Below are positions 57,373-64,000 of a stretch of 64,000 bases of DNA, piece after piece. The notes under the pieces are model-generated. The model worked only from the letters and a program-made list of their open reading frames with translations. It was not told the DNA's origin and did no database searches. Each line of letters opens with the position of its first letter. The first letter of the stretch is position 1. Source of the DNA: Pseudomonas congelans (GTDB taxonomy: Bacteria > Pseudomonadota > Gammaproteobacteria > Pseudomonadales > Pseudomonadaceae); the NCBI RefSeq assembly GCF_900103225.1, contig NZ_FNJH01000002.1:156125-220124 (forward strand), given 5' to 3'. A program made the translations under genes and the position numbers.

Positions 57373-58718
57373 TGGACATTTCTCATATGGCACCTCCCCA
57401 CTCCGTGGAAGCCGAACAAGCTGTGCTTGGCGGACTGATGCTTGATAACGAGTCTTGGGACCTGATCGCAGACCGTATCAAAGCCGATGATTTCTACCGG
57501 GCCGAGCACCGTCTGATATTCCAGAGCATTGCTGGGCTGGCTGAATCGAACAGGCCATTTGACGTGGTCACGGTTTCCGACTCCATTGCAGCAATAGATG
57601 CTGCTGGGGGCTTGGCTTATCTCAGTGAGCTCGCCAAAAACACCCCTTCTGTGGCCAACATCAAGGCTTATGCAGAAACAGTGAGTAACCGAGCTCATCT
57701 ACGCCGGATTATTTCACACGGCTATGCATGTACCCGGGAGGCTTCAGATCCTCAAGCGAATGCGTCTGAGGTTCAGGACGTCATCGAGCAGCAACTTTTT
57801 GCTTTGGGGCAAGGACGGCAGACTTCCGACTTCGTGGACGTCAACCAGATGCTTATGCAGGTGGTCGACAAGATCGATCTTCGCTTCAACGCTGGGGAGT
57901 CGGTCGTTGGATTGCCCACAGGGCTTTCCGATCTTGATGAATTGACGGGCGGACTACAACCAGCCGATCTGATCATCATTGCGGCCAGACCCTCCATGGG
58001 CAAAACCAGCCTGGCGCTCAACTTGGTAGACGCTGCGCTTCAAAAAGATGCTCAGGCCACTGTTCAGGTCTACAGCCTCGAGATGCCGGCAGAGGCGATC
58101 ATTTACAGGCTCATCTCGATCCTGGGGCACCTGAACCTGGAGAAGTTGATACGCGGGCAGTTGGAGGATGAGGACTGGCCGAAGCTCGCGATGGCAGTGC
58201 AAAAGATCAACTCGTATGGCGATCGCCTTGTAATTGATGATCAAGCTGACCTCACTCCCTCGGCAATCCGTGCGCGGGCTCGCAGAGGCGCACGGCGTTT
58301 CGGAAAGCCAGTCCTGATATTGATCGATTATCTGCAAATGATGAAATGTCCAGGTAAAGAAAATCGGACAAATGAAATCAGTGAGATATCTCGGTCACTC
58401 AAGGCTTTGGCCAAAGAGTTCGACTGTCCTGTCGTGGCGCTCTCTCAGCTCAACAGAGAACTTGAGCGGCGTCCGAACAAGCGACCTATCAATGCAGACC
58501 TCCGTGAGTCGGGCGCGCTTGAGCAAGACGCTGACCTGATTCTGTTCGTATATCGGGACGAGGTTTACAACCCCGACAGCGAGCAAAAAGGGGTCGCCGA
58601 ACTCATTCTCAGCAAGCATCGAAACGGCGCGCTCGGCACCGTCCGAACGGCCTTCATCCCCCAACACACCCGTTTCGAAAACCTCTCGGCCGCCGCATGG
58701 CAAGGAGCTCGATCATGA
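57372..58718 (+). CDS. DnaB-type replicative helicase of the ICE
   Basis: The ATG at 57372 follows GGGAGGG and gives 448 aa. It has the N-terminal DnaB domain (SVEAEQAVLGGLMLDNESWD), the linker, Walker A (ARPSMGKTSLALNL) near residue 205, Walker B (VLILIDYLQMM) near 315, and the QLNRELERRPNKRPINADLRESGALEQDADLILF motif, split across two strands. It would unwind the excised element for replication. ICEs of this group often carry their own DnaB. Confidence 0.94.
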   Translation: MDISHMAPPHSVEAEQAVLGGLMLDNESWDLIADRIKADDFYRAEHRLIFQSIAGLAESNRPFDVVTVSDSIAAIDAAGGLAYLSELAKNTPSVANIKAYAETVSNRAHLRRIISHGYACTREASDPQANASEVQDVIEQQLFALGQGRQTSDFVDVNQMLMQVVDKIDLRFNAGESVVGLPTGLSDLDELTGGLQPADLIIIAARPSMGKTSLALNLVDAALQKDAQATVQVYSLEMPAEAIIYRLISILGHLNLEKLIRGQLEDEDWPKLAMAVQKINSYGDRLVIDDQADLTPSAIRARARRGARRFGKPVLILIDYLQMMKCPGKENRTNEISEISRSLKALAKEFDCPVVALSQLNRELERRPNKRPINADLRESGALEQDADLILFVYRDEVYNPDSEQKGVAELILSKHRNGALGTVRTAFIPQHTRFENLSAAAWQGARS

Positions 58719-59056
58719 GCGCGCGCAATAAACCTCTTTGCATAACTCATGAGTGTCGCTCTTGCGGCCACCACCACCCTTTCACTGCGGTCATGCCAGC
58801 AGGAAAACGTGCGCCCGAGTGCCCTTCGTGCCACAGCGGTGAAGTCGTCGAACTGGAGCTGGTGCACCCACAGTGGAGCGTTGTGGCCTCCAGTAAGGCA
58901 CCAGACAGCAAGGAGTACACCGTCGTGTTCCGCATGAGCCCAGGTACTTCCAGAAAAGCCTTCATGAAAAAACTCACTGACACCTTTGTCGACCACGAGG
59001 TTGAAATCCTAGAGATCCAGTCGGGTGACAAGCTCGGCGGATCGGGAGGCCAGTGA
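58715..59056 (+). CDS. Zinc-ribbon ICE protein (113 aa)
   Basis: The ATG at 58715 overlaps the helicase stop by ATGA. Residues 10-45 have CITHECRSCGHHHPF and CPSCHSGEV, two cysteine pairs of a zinc ribbon. The second half has an alternating charged pattern (SKEYTVVFRMSPGTSRKAFMKKL). No known family is recognised; a DNA-binding or helicase-linked role is possible. Confidence 0.7.
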   Translation: MSARNKPLCITHECRSCGHHHPFTAVMPAGKRAPECPSCHSGEVVELELVHPQWSVVASSKAPDSKEYTVVFRMSPGTSRKAFMKKLTDTFVDHEVEILEIQSGDKLGGSGGQ

Positions 59057-59057
59057 C

Positions 59058-59465
59058 ATGCAGCTATATCACACCACTGAAGAAGATTTGCCGGTCCAGT
59101 CGGACCGGGAAAAAGAGCGCCTCCGGAGCGATATCGAGAAGGCGATGGCTGATTACTTAAGTCGTGGGGGCGCTATCAATCAGGTTGAAGCCAGCAAGCG
59201 CTCGAATGACAGCTCATTCATTATCAACTGTGAAAAAACCGCACAGTTGAAGGCGGATACCAGCGCTCGTGGGCGGAAAAAAACAAACGATCTGACCGAC
59301 ACAGAGCTGGCGCGACTGCTGAAAGCCCACTGCACAGCAGGGGCATCACTGGCGTCCGCCGCTGCGACGCTCAATCAAACGCGGAAGCGTTGTGAAGCCA
59401 TAGCTCGTCGCTATCAGATCCCCTTCCGCTCTGCTGCTTTTACAAAAGCGAGGGCGCGGTCATGA
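59058..59465 (+). CDS. HTH-like ICE regulator (135 aa)
   Basis: The ATG at 59058 (MQLYHTTEEDLPVQ) gives 135 aa. The pattern IEKAMADYLSRGGAINQVE near residues 25-45 and a helix-turn-helix-like part at about 85-125 (DTELARLLKAHCTAGASLASAAATLNQ) suggest a small regulator. A similar N-terminal pattern occurs in the prophage gene at 26121. Its stop overlaps the next gene. Confidence 0.65.
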   Translation: MQLYHTTEEDLPVQSDREKERLRSDIEKAMADYLSRGGAINQVEASKRSNDSSFIINCEKTAQLKADTSARGRKKTNDLTDTELARLLKAHCTAGASLASAAATLNQTRKRCEAIARRYQIPFRSAAFTKARARS

Positions 59466-59707
59466 GCAATACATCTACGTCTCTTCGAGGCAGGAAAAAG
59501 TCCCTGCAGGACTTGGCTGACTTCGCCATCTCACAGGGATGGGCAGTGCATCGCACTCATGGTGGGCATATCAAGTTCACCAAAGGTGGATGTTCACCCA
59601 TCTTCACTTCTTTCACACCCAGCGACCACAGGGCCGGCCTCAATGCTCGCGCTCAATTGCGCCGCGCACAAAACCAACGCCAGATTGGAGATCGCCATGC
59701 TGAATAA
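59462..59707 (+). CDS. HicA-like small protein
   Basis: An 81-aa protein. LADFAISQGWAVHRTHGGHIKFTKGG has the HicA-type conserved histidine in the GGHIKF context, and DHRAGLNARAQLRRAQN follows. HicA toxins are mRNA-cutting interferases. No HicB follows; an Arc-like gene overlaps its 3' end instead, so either an unusual antitoxin pairing or a HicA fold recruited for another role is possible. Confidence 0.7.
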   Translation: MSNTSTSLRGRKKSLQDLADFAISQGWAVHRTHGGHIKFTKGGCSPIFTSFTPSDHRAGLNARAQLRRAQNQRQIGDRHAE

Positions 59708-59960
59708 CGAAGCTGTGAATATTCGTGAGGACGACAAAGACGAGAAATTCGTCATCCGCCTACCTACCGGAATGAGGGGCCGGGTCCGTGGGGCTGCGAA
59801 AGCAAACCATCGCTCGATGAACTCAGAAATCATAAGCCGTATTGAAGCGACGCTCCGTCACGAGCAGGAGATTGCGAGGCTTACGGCTGTGATCGATGTG
59901 CTGCTCAAAGGCGGAACACCGACCAGCAACGTCATCCAACTTCCTGAGGCGGGCCAATAA
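59697..59960 (+). CDS. Arc family ribbon-helix-helix protein
   Basis: The ATG at 59697 lies inside the end of the HicA-like gene and gives 87 aa. DEKFVIRLPTGMRGRVRGAAKANHRSMNSEIISRIEATLR is the Arc-type ribbon-helix-helix, with the beta strand first. Such proteins bind DNA as dimers and are often antitoxins. It is coupled by an 11-bp overlap to the HicA-like gene and precedes parB by 2 bp. Confidence 0.85.
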   Translation: MLNNEAVNIREDDKDEKFVIRLPTGMRGRVRGAAKANHRSMNSEIISRIEATLRHEQEIARLTAVIDVLLKGGTPTSNVIQLPEAGQ

Positions 59961-59962
59961 TC

Positions 59963-61717
59963 ATGGCTGGCAAACTGACTGCAGATGAAATCTCGGGCAA
60001 GTTGTTACAAGGCTCATTCAGTCGTTCTGGCCCGACGGTTGATCAACTGCCGGACCCGATTGTAGATACGCCCATGGTTCTTACCCTGGACGAGATGAAA
60101 GCCTTCGAGCAAAACCCTCGCACCGTAACCAATGCGAAGTACAAGGAGATCAAAGACTCCATCAGGCAGCGCGGCTTGGATCACCGCCCTACAGTAACGC
60201 GTCGACCTGGCGAAATTAAATTCACCATCAACAACGGCGGCAATACACGTCTGCAGATTCTTCGTGAGCTGTACAGCGAAACCGGCGAAGACCGTTTCTA
60301 TCGGCACAATGTTCTGTTTCGGCCCTGGGACTCAGCACGTGGGGAGATTATCGCTCTCACAGGTCACCTTTCGGAAAACGATCTTCGCGGTTCTCTGATG
60401 TTCATCGAAAGGGCGGTGGGCATAGAAAATGCTCGTGCCATTTATGAGAAAGAAGCCGGTGAGTCCATATCTCAGAGGGAGCTGGTTCGAAGGCTAAGTG
60501 CCGACGGCTATCCGGTTTCCCAGTCACATATCAGCAAGATGCAGGATACGGTTCGCTGCCTTCTTCCAGTAATACCCAGTGCGCTTTATTCAGGGTTAGG
60601 AAAACCTCAGATCGAGCGTCTCCTTTCGCTACGCAAGGCTGCTGGCCAGACCTGGCTCACGCATACAGAGGGGAAAGAACACATCCCTGACTTCGAAGGT
60701 TTGTTCCAGGACGTACTTTCGCTGTTCGATGGAGATGCAAGCGAGTTTGTATACGAGCGGGTTCAGGATGAGCTGATCAGTCACATGCAGTCGGGAACGG
60801 GGCTATCTTACGAGCAGCTCCTGCTCACACTGAGTGAAAATCAGAACCAAGCACGGCGTTCATCTGTGATCGACACGCCAGTGAGTTTGACGCCAGCTCA
60901 ACAGCCTCGACCTGACGGTCTTCCGCCTGAGGGTGACGATCCGGGTATCGATCAGCAACAGGAACCAGGCATTCAGGCTCCCCCACCTGAGGCTGACAAA
61001 ACCAAGGGCAAACAGGACGTCTCACCGAAGTCCTCAAAAAACGAAGCTGACAAGCCGCCGCCTCAGGCTCCTGAACTCACCGAGGAGGAGCGCGCAGCAA
61101 GGCTTGCCGGGCATATCGTTAGCCCGATATCCACCACTGAACGTGTGCAGGATGTAAAGCGGCAGTTGGCAGCCCTCGATGGGGAAAATCTGCCCGACTT
61201 CAAGACAAATGCGCTGATTTCGATACCCGTTCAAGCGGGTGGGTTACATCCTATCTCTGACGTCTGGTACATCGAACGTATCCTCGATCAGCCGGATGAA
61301 TTGCGGCAGGTAATCGCTCAGCTCGCCCGGGAAATCGCCCACCTGTCAGGCATCAATCCAGACAGCGTGATTGATGTACCAGGTGGTTTGGGCTTCCTCT
61401 GCCAAGACCCTCCTGAAGATGTAGACCTCAGCGATCTGGCCAATAACGTACTGACCCTTCTCCAGTCGATTAGTGGCGTATACGCAATTGCCTTGATCAA
61501 AGAGTCCACCGAGCAACCACTGGATGTGTCCGAGTTTCAGTTCACCGCCGCGCTGGCCCAGTTGCTGTTAGGTAGCCCGAGATACGAAGACCGTGAAGCA
61601 ATTCTCCAGGGACGCTTGGACGATACCTGCATCGTGAAGCTTTTCCGACTCATTCGCCTCGGCCGACGGCTGGTGGAGCTGGAGATGGGAAGCGTCAGCG
61701 TGGTTCAGACCCCATGA
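59963..61717 (+). CDS. PFGI-1-class ICE ParB family protein
   Basis: A 584-aa ParB-like protein. The N-terminal domain has VLTLDEMKAFEQNPRTVTNAKYKEIKDSI, a variant ParB/Srx motif in FTINNGGNTRLQILREL, then a helix-turn-helix region (SISQRELVRRLSADGYPVSQSHISKMQD). Residues about 300-370 are a Pro/Gln/Glu-rich linker, and the C-terminus is helical. The combination is that of the TIGR03764 family, specific for PFGI-1-type elements. Confidence 0.93.
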   Translation: MAGKLTADEISGKLLQGSFSRSGPTVDQLPDPIVDTPMVLTLDEMKAFEQNPRTVTNAKYKEIKDSIRQRGLDHRPTVTRRPGEIKFTINNGGNTRLQILRELYSETGEDRFYRHNVLFRPWDSARGEIIALTGHLSENDLRGSLMFIERAVGIENARAIYEKEAGESISQRELVRRLSADGYPVSQSHISKMQDTVRCLLPVIPSALYSGLGKPQIERLLSLRKAAGQTWLTHTEGKEHIPDFEGLFQDVLSLFDGDASEFVYERVQDELISHMQSGTGLSYEQLLLTLSENQNQARRSSVIDTPVSLTPAQQPRPDGLPPEGDDPGIDQQQEPGIQAPPPEADKTKGKQDVSPKSSKNEADKPPPQAPELTEEERAARLAGHIVSPISTTERVQDVKRQLAALDGENLPDFKTNALISIPVQAGGLHPISDVWYIERILDQPDELRQVIAQLAREIAHLSGINPDSVIDVPGGLGFLCQDPPEDVDLSDLANNVLTLLQSISGVYAIALIKESTEQPLDVSEFQFTAALAQLLLGSPRYEDREAILQGRLDDTCIVKLFRLIRLGRRLVELEMGSVSVVQTP

Positions 61718-61753
61718 GGTTTTTTTCCGACGTTGTGAGACAGGAGTTTGGTC

Positions 61754-62491
61754 ATGTCGAAAAAACATAACCCCCTCAACGAAGCCATGGTCGCGCAAAT
61801 TCTGCATCACTTGCGCAACGGTGAAGTGAGACGTTGCCTTGATATGGGACTGGACCCAGAAATTCTGGCACTGCTCCAGCATCCCTCATCACAAAGTGTG
61901 TTGCTTAACTCTGCAGTTATCTGGTGCCGGGTGGCAGTTGATCCGGACATGGTGAAGCGTCTGCTGGCAAACAAGGAGCGCACTGATCAGGAAAACCGAA
62001 TCGTGCAGCGCGCGCTTCGTTTGGGGGCGACGACCCCAATGCTGCAGGAGTTCTTCGGCATGTCTCCCCAAGAAGTTTCCTTGCAACGGGTACTGGTAGG
62101 TGTTCCTGGACGCCCTGGGCGATTCAGAGACATTCCCGATGACGCACCTCTGTGGCATAGGTTTGTGCAGTTGATGGAAGAGTACAACGTGGATCATACG
62201 GATGGTGTCGCATTACTTGATATCGCGATGATGCTGACGGAGGAGGTAAACGTCCCTCCTGAAGAGCCCCACATCGTGCCTCCGGATCAGATCACCCTGG
62301 GCCTCGTCTGGAACAAGATTCAAGGATGGCTGGCTCAGGACCTATACCCGACTGGCAAGAAGCGTAAATCGGCAAGCCTCGTAATGCTGGGGGAGTCTCG
62401 GCAACAGTCGAAAGCAAACGCTAATCGGAGCCGGCCGGGTCAAAGCCAGGCGAACAAGCCCGTGGGCAAGGTAGAAGGCGACCGGATGTGA
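61754..62491 (+). CDS. DUF2857 domain ICE protein
   Basis: The ATG at 61754 with CAGGAG upstream gives 245 aa. The DUF2857 pattern is LNEAMVAQILHHLRNGEVRRCLDMGLDPEILALLQHP, NRIVQRALRLGATTPMLQEFFGMSPQEVS and PDDAPLWHRFVQLM. The C-terminal 60 residues are basic and glycine/serine-rich. It is always found beside ParB and STY4528-type genes in this ICE family. The function is probably transcriptional or replicative. Confidence 0.9.
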   Translation: MSKKHNPLNEAMVAQILHHLRNGEVRRCLDMGLDPEILALLQHPSSQSVLLNSAVIWCRVAVDPDMVKRLLANKERTDQENRIVQRALRLGATTPMLQEFFGMSPQEVSLQRVLVGVPGRPGRFRDIPDDAPLWHRFVQLMEEYNVDHTDGVALLDIAMMLTEEVNVPPEEPHIVPPDQITLGLVWNKIQGWLAQDLYPTGKKRKSASLVMLGESRQQSKANANRSRPGQSQANKPVGKVEGDRM

Positions 62492-63861
62492 TAAGGATGA
62501 ACCGGCGCCCTTCTCTGGGGGGAGCCATTAATGCCGCTGCCGGGGCTCTACAAAATCATCTGCTGCTCCAGCAATTAAAGCTGGCCCAACAGCAGAGCTC
62601 TGGCTCAGATAATAGAAAGTCGGTTGCTGGCTCAGATGCTGAGGAGACACTCGACGGTATCGTTTTCAGTGGAAATCCACATGAGACGGTGCCGCGAAGC
62701 CTCCTGCTTGATGATCGACTTTCACCGCTTGAGCGCAATGCTTGGCAAGTCTTCAGATTGCTTATTAACGCAGATGGCATCACAGCCTTTCCGACTTATG
62801 AACAACTTCGTCCCTACCTTGGCTCCGTCCCAGGAAAATTCGCATCCAGAGAGACTGTAGCGAAGGCTCTGACAGTGCTTCGCTTGACGCGCTGGCTTAG
62901 TCTTGGACGCCGAGTAAGAGACTCTCTGAGCGGTCGAATGCAGGGAAACGTCTACATCCTGCATGACGAACCGGTCGGGTGTGTTGAGGCTATGGAGCTT
63001 GATCGCGACTACCTGTTGCTTGTAGGCCATTCCCTCGAGCATGCAAATAAAGCTGTCAGGACCGTGGCAGATTTGGCATTCAAAGAATTCGCAGCCGACC
63101 CTAATCAATCGACAGGTGTGCTGCCCACGCGACTTGATGTCATTGAGGGTAGATGGCGTAGTCAGGGTTGGCATGATGCACCGAATGCCGTGGATCGCGA
63201 AGAAAACCAGCCTGAGTTCGGAATCCGAACTCAGCAAGAAAGCCGGCCCTCAGCACTGAGTTCGGATTCCGAACTCAGTAAAATCAGTGAGAAAGCGAAT
63301 CTCGATAGACCGAGTTCGGAATCCGAACTCAGTCTAAAATCAGCGTCATACGGCACAGTTCGGATTCCGAACTCATATAGTACGTATACGAATACAAATA
63401 CATCTGTATGTAAAAGCTCTGTACCGCGCGAGGCTGTGAGCGCTCCAGTCGATCTACCTCCAGGGTTTGAAAGGTTTACTGAGGATCAACGCTTCAGGGC
63501 GATGACCGCATTGCAGAGCGTCGAGCCGACACTGCGAGAACCGTTGCTTGATCAATGGCGCCATCGTTGCAATAGCGGTTCCGTGAAGAACCCATTCGGT
63601 TATCTATTGAGCTGCATGCAGAAAGCCCTGAGTGGGGAATTCAATGCCCAGTGGCAGGCTCCTAGAGCGTCAGCTCCAAATCCACAGGCGCACTCCCCCC
63701 AGCCGAAACATCTCAGCAACGCGCCTGATCAACCAAAGCCAACTCCCCCGCCTCCCGTCAAAAAAGTCTCGCCGCAAGATCGTGACGAGTCTTCACTGGC
63801 TGCCGGGCGCAGCTCAATGATGGACATCAAGCGGATAATTCGACCGAGATCACAGGGTTGA
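62488..63861 (+). CDS. STY4528 family ICE replication protein
   Basis: A 457-aa protein starting at GTG 62488, overlapping the upstream stop; an ATG three codons on is possible. The N-terminal half (ETVPRSLLLDDRLSPLERNAWQVFRLLIN, then ASRETVAKALTVLRLTRWLSLGRRVRD) is a winged-helix region typical of STY4528 proteins. A low-complexity middle (about 240-300) covers four palindromic repeats in the DNA. The C-terminus is proline-rich. By analogy it is an initiator of element replication. Confidence 0.9.
   Translation: MIRMNRRPSLGGAINAAAGALQNHLLLQQLKLAQQQSSGSDNRKSVAGSDAEETLDGIVFSGNPHETVPRSLLLDDRLSPLERNAWQVFRLLINADGITAFPTYEQLRPYLGSVPGKFASRETVAKALTVLRLTRWLSLGRRVRDSLSGRMQGNVYILHDEPVGCVEAMELDRDYLLLVGHSLEHANKAVRTVADLAFKEFAADPNQSTGVLPTRLDVIEGRWRSQGWHDAPNAVDREENQPEFGIRTQQESRPSALSSDSELSKISEKANLDRPSSESELSLKSASYGTVRIPNSYSTYTNTNTSVCKSSVPREAVSAPVDLPPGFERFTEDQRFRAMTALQSVEPTLREPLLDQWRHRCNSGSVKNPFGYLLSCMQKALSGEFNAQWQAPRASAPNPQAHSPQPKHLSNAPDQPKPTPPPPVKKVSPQDRDESSLAAGRSSMMDIKRIIRPRSQG
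63212..63376. repeat. Four 23-bp palindromes inside the STY4528 gene
   Basis: Palindromes centred on GTTCGGAATCCGAAC or GTTCGGATTCCGAAC lie at 63212-63234, 63256-63278, 63310-63332 and 63354-63376, with 44, 54 and 44 bp between starts. The first two are perfect over the full 23 bp. In the protein they fall in a poorly conserved linker. They look like binding sites, for example for the replication or partition protein. Confidence 0.85.
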
Positions 63862-63897
63862 ACAGATCAGCTGAATGCTGCAATCAATGCAAGCACT

Positions 63898-63988
63898 GTG
63901 ATTCCACTGGCATCACTTCAAGCATCGACCGAGGTGATTCCCCGGGAATCACTTCCAGCACCGAACGGGGTGATTCCACTGGAATCAC
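63898..63988. repeat. 36-bp-period array of 19-bp palindromes after the STY4528 gene
   Basis: GTGATTCC-N3-GGAATCAC palindromes lie at 63898-63916 (one mismatch), 63934-63952 and 63970-63988, exactly 36 bp apart. The 17-bp spacers are also similar (AGCACCGA and CGGG-type segments). A fourth repeat spacer begins at the window edge, so the array continues. The motif differs from that inside the gene. Confidence 0.88.
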
Positions 63989-64000
63989 TTTGAGCACCGA

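Overview
This window looks like chromosome from a plant-associated Pseudomonas of the syringae group. The gene order purC / MBL hydrolase / bamC / dapA / gcvR / bcp / perM-like / tusA / bepA-like / nadA is the conserved pseudomonad order. A complete Hrp box (GGAACC-N15-CCACTCA) upstream of one cargo gene points to a type III secretion lineage.

Region 1 (1 to about 34.93 kb) is a lambdoid siphovirus prophage inserted at the 3' end of a tRNA-Ser(CGA) gene. Its left end lies outside the window. The late genes are on the minus strand. Reading from right to left they are: Q-type antiterminator, a gas-vesicle-GvpU-like moron, two membrane/coiled-coil proteins, HNH endonuclease, small and large terminase, HK97-type portal, protease and capsid, head-tail connectors, tail tube, G/GT tail chaperones made by a -1 frameshift, tape measure, tail tip proteins and a gpJ-like tail tip protein cut by the window edge. 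The switch is lambda-like. A CI repressor (+) and a Cro-like gene (-) diverge over three operator-like sites, O and P replication genes follow cro, and iterons lie inside the O gene. A short OOP-like RNA is predicted between cro and O. A second operator pair and a pL-like promoter (24.48-24.53 kb) drive a rightward early operon ending with an excisionase-like gene. A lipoprotein gene sits in the rex position. Next to the integrase there is an AT-rich, translationally coupled three-gene operon of unknown function.

Region 2 (34.93-54.9 kb) is core chromosome plus accessory genes: tRNA-Ser, purC to nadA, a short-chain dehydrogenase, a candidate type III effector, a DedA protein, a small cupin, a decayed monooxygenase-like fragment, and a two-partner secretion locus (tpsB, tpsA, L,D-transpeptidase) preceded by an orphan FixJ-type response regulator.

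Region 3 (about 54.92 kb to the end) is one end of a PFGI-1/PPHGI-1-class integrative conjugative element. It starts at a degenerate tRNA-Lys 3' sequence and carries ParA, a DUF2786 protein, a DnaB-type helicase, a HicA-like/Arc-like pair, the ICE-type ParB, a DUF2857 protein and an STY4528-type replication protein. Two sets of palindromic repeats, one inside the replication gene and one just after it, look like replication or partition sites; the second runs off the window.

All family names come from reading the proteins; no database search was run.
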